DNA from: Rodentolepis nana
Lineage: Eukaryota > Platyhelminthes > Cestoda > Cyclophyllidea > Hymenolepididae
DNA length: 41,094 bases
Direction of reading: 5' to 3'
Assembly: GCA_900617975.1 (NCBI GenBank)
Contig: UZAE01000082.1
Span: forward strand, 1-41,094
This document shows, piece after piece, positions 34,535 through 41,094 of the stretch. Each line of letters opens with the position of its first letter. Positions within the stretch are counted from its first letter, which is position 1. The position numbers and the translations under genes were made by a program. The notes under the pieces were generated by a model. It was not told the DNA's origin. It made no database searches and saw nothing but the letters and a program-made list of their open reading frames with translations.

Positions 34535-35173
34535 CTTCACGCAAATATAAAGTCCCGGTTTTGTGTCGAACGGATAAAACACAGTTAAATTTGATTATTT
34601 CTATTACTTGTTAAATGAAAATATCTATTGCAGCATATATCAAAATAGTACATATTGAGTAGTGTCTATTCAAAATAAATTTGAAAAATATTTAATTTAG
34701 CTAAATGTAAAGGAATTACTCTAAGGAATACTTTTTAAGAATCATCTGCAAAAGATAAATATATTTCATTCGTAATTTTTTAAATTAGCTCAATTATGAC
34801 TGTATTTTTTTCTGAACTTGCACTTTTATTTTATTGGCAATCGCTAAGATTTAAATAAATTTATTGGTAAAAATTGCGCTCACATCAAATGTGATTGACA
34901 ATTTACACTGCGTAAGAATTTAACTTTTGAAATTAAAACAGAAATATTCGGAATATGATTCATATGAAAGCCCACAATCCGTATTGAAGCTCTATTCTGT
35001 AAATATATTTAACTCAATATTAATGAATTGCCAAACTTTATAATAGTTTCACATATTGAAATTGGTATATAGAAAAGAGCCAAATTTTAAATTATGCCTT
35101 TTGAAGAGTGTCCCTTTTGGAAAATCTATTAATAGATATGGTGGATGAGTGTCGTCTCATCTTTTTATAAATG

Positions 35174-35476
35174 AAGTGCGCAATAATCTCATCTCCACCT
35201 GGTGAACCAATGGCAATGTATATTCATACGCAAAAAGTCTATAAACCGGCAGCTGACTTCTGACTACAAACTACCATGACCCGACTGTAGGCCGTATTCG
35301 ACCACTTTTGCATTACTCACCTTACCCATTTCTCTACCTTTATGTCTGTCCATTTTACTACTGTGTGACACTCATCTGTTCCCCCAGTAGACTATCTCTC
35401 ACTCCGATGTTCTTTCCTCTGTGAAGCCCAAAGTCAGTTGAATGGCTAATGATAAAAATCAAAACGCCTGGCATTG
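35174..35476 (+). mobile_element. SINE-like element, copy 8 (diverged, tail lost)
   Basis: It aligns along its length with the other copies (AAGTCTATAAACCGGCAG; GCTAATGATAA) but carries more substitutions. The A/T-rich tail and a clear duplication are missing. It lies between the divergent Sm D1 and dynein genes and is probably the oldest copy here. Confidence 0.8.
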
Positions 35477-36460
35477 GTCTGCATGGGGAAAATACTAGCA
35501 ACAGCCAGAAAAAAATAATGGACATAACTCTATTCAAAATGTCTTGCATTTCTGGTCCTCTGGCATATTTATTTTTTTCAAATTGGTTTGACCGATATTT
35601 CCTTTCTTTAACTCGATTTTACTCAATAAAACAATAGAAAACAGTTAAAAATGAATGTTCATCAAACCTACAAGTCAAAGCAATAAACATAAATTTAACA
35701 AATAAAATGAATTAAAAAAATGTATGACAAAACTAATCAAAGTTGCACGTGTTAACTTCATCATTTAAACTCATGATATGATACAAGTTTGGGATATTTT
35801 AAGAAGAAAATGAACAAATTTTTAAAAATATATTGACTTTGGTTGCTAGTTAATTATTACAACTTTCAACCGTATTTGTTTATAAGATGCTCAACCATTT
35901 ACTTGAAAATCTAAACAAAAAAATCTATGGGCCATTTTTAAGCAAATAATAATTGAATGGAATTTTGTTTCCCAAGTGAAAAAACGGAACAATTGAGGGT
36001 CTAAATAAGGCTTCGTAGCAATAAAGATATGAAAGGAAATTTTACATACTTTAATCGAATTTGCTTTAAAAGAATGCGATGAAAATCCTTTATATAAAAT
36101 AATAGAATGCTTATTATATTAAAATATAATTAATTATAATGAAATAAATAGGCAAGTAGATGACGCACAAGTATAATCTTAAAATAAATTGTAGTATTAA
36201 ATAAATTAACTAAAACAGGGCAAGCTATTTTAAGTTATTGTTGATTTAAAAATACGTTCCCTAGATATTTCAGTCAATTTTCTAATGTTTGTTGCATGTC
36301 TTTAATCACATAATGAAATTAAACAGATTAAACATCAAACTAAACTTATTATTAATAACATTTGCTAAAATTTTTCCCCAAAAATTTGTTTAAGTTCACC
36401 AATATAAGGTCAATTTTGTTATGACGTTATTCAGAAAATTCTGGCTGAAATAAAAACGAT

Positions 36461-36498
36461 CTTCCTATTTAGATAAAATTTTTTAAGCGTCCAACATT
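36461..36498 (+). promoter_or_regulatory. Candidate 3' splice site just upstream of the dynein start codon
   Basis: CTTCCTATTTAG ending at 36472 looks like a good acceptor, 26 bases before the ATG at 36499. It could end a 5'-UTR intron or accept a trans-spliced leader. Both are known in flatworms, and the sequence alone does not choose between them. Confidence 0.35.
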
Positions 36499-36758
36499 AT
36501 GTCTGGTTTAAGCAGAAAAGAAGAACTTGAGTTGAAGAAGGCGAAGCTCGCGGCATTACGTGAGGAAAGATTACAAAGGGAAACCCCAAAGAAACGCGGA
36601 GACTTAACCCCAGAAATTCATTCCGTTCCATCTGTTAAAACTGTTGACACTGAACAAATCTTGGGTGACCTAGGTATTGGAATTGACTTGAAAGTTACGC
36701 CAAATAGACTAGATCCTGATATGAGGAATTCGAACAGCTCAGTTTCGTTGGACTCGAG
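36499..36758 (+). CDS. DYNC1I: Dynein IC exon 1: N-terminal helix
   Basis: ATG at 36499 (ACATTATGTCT). It encodes the charged helix and the short EQILGDLGI helix that follows it in dynein intermediate chains. Donor GTAGGA, phase 2. Confidence 0.95.
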
Positions 36759-39363
36759 GTAGGACCTATTTACGCTAGTTCAAACTTTTTGTGAAGGCTG
36801 CCTCAGCACAAGGCACTTACGCTTACAATATCTGAATTTAACGAATGCTCCTTTGATCCAGCAACTGGAGAGCAATATTCTAAGGAAACTCAGACTATGG
36901 TTGAAAACAAATGTGAGACTCCATGTAAGACTTGCTTTTAATTTTACTTCGTTTAGCAATAGCTACTGATACTTGGCCTGAAACGCCTTCAGGCGCGAAT
37001 GGAGCAATTTCCAAAGCTCATTTGAGTTTGGAATGGGATGATCTAATTCCTGGTAATTGGGTTATTCATTTTTTTGACTATTAAAATATTTTTTAGTAGA
37101 TGAAGACGATCCATTAACAGAGCAGGATATTCCTCCTATTCCAAGTAGTTTTGATATTGAAAAGCACGTTAGAATTGAGGATCTGAGTGCCACCATAAAA
37201 TCATCAGGTTTATTATTTTTTGATATATTTCAATTTTTTTGTAAATTTTGTTATCATAATGTCGACTTTATGTCCTTTTACAGTCAAAGAATTAAGTGAA
37301 GAAGACAAAGAGAACATCCAAGCCTCTGAAAACTTCCAGGAATTTTTATTCCGGACTTCGGCACTTGTCGAATGTGCTCTAGATGAAGATGAAAGAGATA
37401 TATTTTTCGATTATAGCGGAGCGGATAAGGAAGACGAGTAAGTCACCTCCCCCCCTCCCCCTCCTTAAACGAAACTGTGCATATGTCTGTGCCAGTAAAT
37501 TACACATACTCAAGTCCTCATCGTAAATTATTAGATTAGGGTATTGTTGGAAGTCATTTTATTGTTTCCACTTCGAAAATCTTAATAAGCTATAAGCTTT
37601 CTAATATTCTTTTTAAGATGATGAAATGGCACCTAATGGACTCCCCCCAACGTCAAAATCGCTTCCTACTCCCTCACTAAAAATAACTGCGGTGATTTGT
37701 TAATTAAATCGAACTCATGACCTCTAACTTGATAGATTTGCGCTCCGACTACTTTACCGCGTATGCACAATTGGAATAATCTGAATCCCCTTTCCCGTCC
37801 AAGCTATTTTCATGTGTTTCCATTTGACGCACGTCTGTTATGTTCTGGTTTTAACATGGGAACGAAACATTGATTAGAGTATATGCCTCAAAAAAGCTTA
37901 AAATAGTAAACTGAACTCAGTAATTGGTAAACATACAAAAATGACGCTTCCCTTTAAATGTTAAATCATACATTTTCTCTTACTTATTTTTTCCTGAACG
38001 TTAAATCTGCCTATCAAATCTTGAACTTCAGATTTGTGGAAAGTCGTTGTCTCCTTTTTGTTTCCTAAATTATTTTAAGTACTATAAATTAATTCATGCT
38101 AAGGTGGTAGGCACCAGTAATATTCACTCGTGTGTTCACAAAATTCAAACCAAAGCATATCTGGTTCTATTTCATTTATTAAATGGTAAATAGATGGTGC
38201 CACTGCACTGCTGAGCTAATAATTTCGAAGGTTTACAAATCAATAAGCTTTGTGTTTTTAAACCAAAACGTGAGTTCTGAGATATTGAAATTCAACAATT
38301 TTGTTGGTTTTTGTTTTTCCAAGTAAATTTTATTAACTATGCAATAAGTGCCGTTCATAAGCAATTTTATTCTACGTTGATTGGCTATTTCAAGGTGGCC
38401 TCTTGCTCAAACACGTTTAAACTACACGCACCATGTAGCTTAATGCATTTGCATTCATTTGCATAATTCATGAATTTCATTGTAATTACTCATACGTATA
38501 TCGTACCACTGATTTTATTTTACCTCTACCAGTTAAAGCGTATCTGATTCAGCCAATTGGATTGCACTTGGTTATCATTGGCTAGCGTGGCTAATCCGTA
38601 ATATTTAATTGGTTAACAGGCTCGCGAAAGCTCAACAATTACTGATTGAAAATCGCGTATTTTACGATGAAGTGTGGACAGCGAAAAGAACAGTAACAGC
38701 TCTTGACTGGTCAGTCAGTCATCCTGAAATCGTATTAGCTGCCTATTCTGCAGTTCAGAAGGATGAAATGGCTTTGACACCTGTTGACCTCTATGCGGCG
38801 GCTGCGACTACTGATGGTGTCTGTCTTCTCTGGAACCTCAAATCAAAAAAGTCTGACTCAGGTCCAGACTCGATATTTATCTGTCAAGCTCCTGTTACCA
38901 CAGCAATACTCTCTGACTTTCATCCGAATCTCATTATCGGTGGAACATATGTCGGTCAGATAGTCATATGGGATACAAGGTTAGTTAAACCACCTACTGA
39001 TTTGCTGATATTGTTAAAACTCTTTATATTAACGTGTTAATTCCCACTTCTGTATAGAGTTAATCGTCAGACTCCAATCCAGAGAACTAGTCTGGCTGGA
39101 AATATAGGGCACTGGGAGCCAATCACAGCTCTAGCGGTGACTGGTGACCACAATGCCAATAATCTTGTCAGTGTTAGTACTGATGGAAGATTGTGCTCCT
39201 GGAGCTTGGATATGCTTGCCCAACCAACTCAAACCATGGAACTCGTTTACAAGCAGGCAAAGGCTGTGACTCCCTCATCTGTGGCGTTTGTCCGTGATTT
39301 TGATGATGGCTTCCTGATTGGCGCTCAAGATGGATATGTTTACTCGGGCTCACGAACTGGAAA
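36499..39363 (+). CDS. DYNC1I: Cytoplasmic dynein 1 intermediate chain (3' partial, 7 exons visible)
   Basis: Subunit of the dynein-1 motor that links the heavy chains to dynactin and the light chains for minus-end transport on microtubules. Exons are 36499-36758, 36797-36924, 36957-37052, 37097-37207, 37284-37437, 38620-38979 and 39058-39363. They encode 471 residues and part of another (mammalian proteins have about 610-645). Visible parts are a charged single helix (SRKEELELKKAKLAALREER) for p150Glued/NudE binding, KETQT (LC8 site), the LC7-binding stretch ending IFFDYSG, and WD repeats containing LLWNLK, FHPNLIIGGTYVGQIVIWD and STDGRLCSWSLDML. The last WD repeats lie beyond the window. 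Single-copy status is not testable here. Confidence 0.96.
36797..36924 (+). CDS. DYNC1I: Dynein IC exon 2: light-chain binding sites
   Basis: It follows a 38-nt intron. It encodes LTLTISEFN, placed like the Tctex-type light-chain site, and YSKETQTMV, whose KETQT (36882-36896) is the LC8-binding motif kept from mammals. Donor GTAAGA, phase 1. Confidence 0.9.
36957..37052 (+). CDS. DYNC1I: Dynein IC exon 3: linker
   Basis: It follows a 32-nt intron (TTCGTTTAG acceptor). It encodes a disordered linker ending HLSLEWDDLIP. Phase 1 on both sides, donor GTAATT. Confidence 0.85.
37097..37207 (+). CDS. DYNC1I: Dynein IC exon 4: acidic linker
   Basis: It follows a 44-nt intron (ATTTTTTAG). It encodes DEDDPLTEQDIPPIPSS and more linker. 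Phase 1 on both sides, donor GTTTAT. Confidence 0.85.
37284..37437 (+). CDS. DYNC1I: Dynein IC exon 5: LC7 region
   Basis: Acceptor TCCTTTTACAG after a 76-nt intron. It encodes KELSEEDKENIQ followed by ECALDEDERDIFFDYSG, matching the ELTEEEKQQIL...IFFDYSG block of animal intermediate chains, where roadblock/LC7 binds. Donor GTAAGT, phase 2. Confidence 0.95.
37438..38619 (+). other. Dynein IC intron 5, 1.18 kb
   Basis: The first long intron of the gene. It is A+T-rich with a short C-rich run near 37448, and no mobile element is recognised. Confidence 0.8.
38620..38979 (+). CDS. DYNC1I: Dynein IC exon 6: first WD repeats
   Basis: Acceptor TTGGTTAACAG. It encodes FYDEVWTAKRTVTALDWS through QIVIWDTR, the first blades of the beta-propeller. 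Donor GTTAGT, phase 2. Confidence 0.95.
39058..39363 (+). CDS. DYNC1I: Dynein IC exon 7: WD repeats, last visible exon
   Basis: Acceptor CTTCTGTATAG after a 78-nt intron. It encodes RTSLAGNIGHWEPITALAV through GAQDGYVYSGSRTGK. Donor GTAAGT, phase 2. No continuation was found before the window ends. Confidence 0.93.
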
Positions 39364-39975
39364 GTAAGTATAAATGTATTTATTTCTATACTTATTTATT
39401 ACCCATTTGTTTCATTTAATTTGAAAAAAGATGAATTAGAATATTTTTGTTAATATTTCATTGGAATTTAAAATGAAATCACATAGACTACATGGTAATA
39501 GACTTGTCATTAAAAATAAAATGCTTTTTAAGGGAAATTTATTCATTTAAACTTAGTTTCAATTATATTTTCAAGCCCATTGCTGGAAAATATATTGGAG
39601 CAGCCTCGTTAACTAAATTTGAAACAGCTCCAATGGTTTCCAAATGTTAAATTATAGTTTATATTTACTTCCATGATTCTGCTTAAATTTCTAGAAATGG
39701 TATCCCGAAAGGCTGCAAAGACTTCTCTAGTAACACAATTAGTAGGTCTCTTTGCTGTCAAATTTCAACTGTACTTATTTAATTGTGCTTATTGAAGTCG
39801 GAAACTTAGACAAATAGCGTTCCTTAGGGAGTTGAATTTTATTCAGCAACATAATCTAAACGCGTAAATGACGTGTTGGCTAATGTCTGATCTATCCTAA
39901 ATAACTGGTGTTTGATCTCTATGGGCCGATCAATAAAAGATGCATCCTGCGAGAGGGGCCTGTCGTACGGAGTAA

Positions 39976-40302
39976 TTTATATCAAATAGAAGGCTTTATG
40001 ATAGGTATCATTAGCCCTTAAGTTGACTTCGGGCCTTACAGAGGAGAGGAACATCAAAATCACAAAAAAGTCGGTGGCGGGGGGGGGGTGGGCAGAAGAG
40101 TGTTTCAAAGATGTAAAAGAGGCAGATAGGCACAAATGATAGAGAAAAAGGTAAGGTAAGCACTATGAGGTGGTCAAATATGACATGCAGTGGGGTCATG
40201 ATAGTTTGAAGTCAGAAGTCAACTACCGGTTTATAGACTTTTTTGCTCAATGAGTAACGTTGCCCAAGGTGTACCAAGTGGAGGTGTGCCTATCGCGCAT
40301 CC
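39976..40302 (-). mobile_element. SINE-like element, copy 9
   Basis: Minus-strand copy with head GGGATGCGCGATAGGC at 40302, in the last visible intron of the dynein gene. The flanks are only loosely similar (TCGTACGGAGTAA versus TCGTATTGAATAA). It faces copy 10 head to head. Confidence 0.83.
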
Positions 40303-40619
40303 CTCGTATTGAATAAGAGCTGGAAATAAATTGGTTTGTCAGAATCTTACCGTCACTCTGGGAGAGAAATTTAAGTTTACATTAAGATTGTATTCCTTCT
40401 GCGTCTGCGAGTGGGATAATATTTAAGGCTTATAATAAATTAACATTTAGTCAAAATCAACCCAATTTCGCTAAAACTAGTGCGTTTGTTTTTTTCCATT
40501 TTGGGGTGGGGGCGCAAAATTAATCTTCAAGCTTTAATTAGTAGCTTTAAAATTGCTAACTTGATTATTGGAGTCAAGTTCTAAAGTGCTGAATTTCGAA
40601 CGCTTCCATATTCCGACAT

Positions 40620-40953
40620 TGGGTTTATATAATAGACATGCCTCCATGTGATGCAGCCTGGGCAACGTATACTCTTACAGCTAAAATTTTATCAATCAAC
40701 AGTTGACTTTGGACTTCAAACTACTATGACCCGATTGTCTGTCATATTCGATCCCTTTCACAGTACTCATCTTACCTTTTCTCTGCAATTGTGTCTGTCT
40801 GTCTCTTTTAAATCTTTCATTATTCTGCCTCCCCCCCCCCTCCTCTTGAATTTTTTTGTCACTTTGAGGTTCCTCCTCCTCTCTGTGAAGTCCCGAAGTC
40901 AGCTAAAGGACTAATGATAACTATCAGAACGCCTGTCATTTGAAATAAAATAA
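40620..40953 (+). mobile_element. SINE-like element, copy 10
   Basis: Plus-strand copy with a diverged head but a complete body. It is flanked by a perfect 12-bp duplication ATATTCCGACAT (40608-40619 and 40954-40965). It lies in a dynein gene intron. Confidence 0.87.
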
Positions 40954-41094
40954 ATATTCCGACATGATGATTCTCTAAACAAAGAGGAATACGATTCTTA
41001 GTCTCTTTCATCCATTTGTATCTATATTGAAGCATTCTACACTTTGAATTTTATATGCATGATTTGCATTGAATAACTGTCATTCCAAGTAGAA

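Larger units (their letters stand above)
34535..36498. other. Divergent intergenic region (SNRPD1 and dynein IC upstream)
   Basis: Two kilobases between divergent start codons. They must hold both promoters and 5' UTRs, but no TATA-type element can be singled out. The region is very A+T-rich and contains SINE copy 8 (35174-35476). Confidence 0.6.
39364..41094 (+). other. Dynein IC intron 7 (runs off the window)
   Basis: At least 1.73 kb. It contains SINE copies 9 and 10 head to head. No exon resembling the next WD repeat was found. Confidence 0.75.

Overview
This is an A+T-rich animal nuclear window. It holds parts of three spliced genes, and most of the rest is intron and transposon-derived DNA. 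Very short GT-AG introns (32-44 nt) next to multi-kilobase ones, A+T-rich spacers and the gene content point to a flatworm, probably a parasitic fluke or tapeworm. I could not fix the genus, and this assignment is inference. Nothing prokaryotic (operons, CRISPR, Shine-Dalgarno sites) is present.

Bases 243-31000 (+): a large gene for a wax ester synthase/diacylglycerol acyltransferase (WS/DGAT, WSD)-like membrane protein. The 5' end lies before the window. Nine exons join in frame and give 1096 codons plus a stop. The protein has a hydrophobic N-terminal segment, a WSD acyltransferase fold split over six exons, a long Ser-rich insertion in the middle of the catalytic domain, and an unusual basic C-terminal tail. 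The family's HHxxxDG catalytic motif and its downstream ND motif are both altered, so activity is doubtful. Its introns (up to 8.9 kb) carry five SINE-like insertions, a decayed Ty3/gypsy pol remnant in antisense, and several microsatellites.

Bases 34050-34534 (-): a complete three-exon gene for the core spliceosomal protein Sm D1 (SNRPD1), convergent with the WSD gene. Its second intron is only 37 nt.

Bases 36499 to beyond the window (+): the first seven coding exons of the cytoplasmic dynein intermediate chain (DYNC1I type). The N-terminal dynactin/Nudel-binding helix, the KETQT light-chain site, the FFDYSG segment and the start of the WD-repeat domain are all visible. Introns get longer from 5' to 3'.

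The most striking feature is a SINE-like family of about 300-350 bp, with ten full-length copies covering roughly 8 percent of the window. Copies share a GGGGTG(T/C)GCGATAGAC head and most have an A/T-rich (TAAA)n or (TAA)n tail. Several have perfect target-site duplications of 10-15 bp. Two head-to-head pairs are present. The three genes have unrelated roles (lipid acyl transfer, splicing, microtubule transport), and I see no functional cluster.
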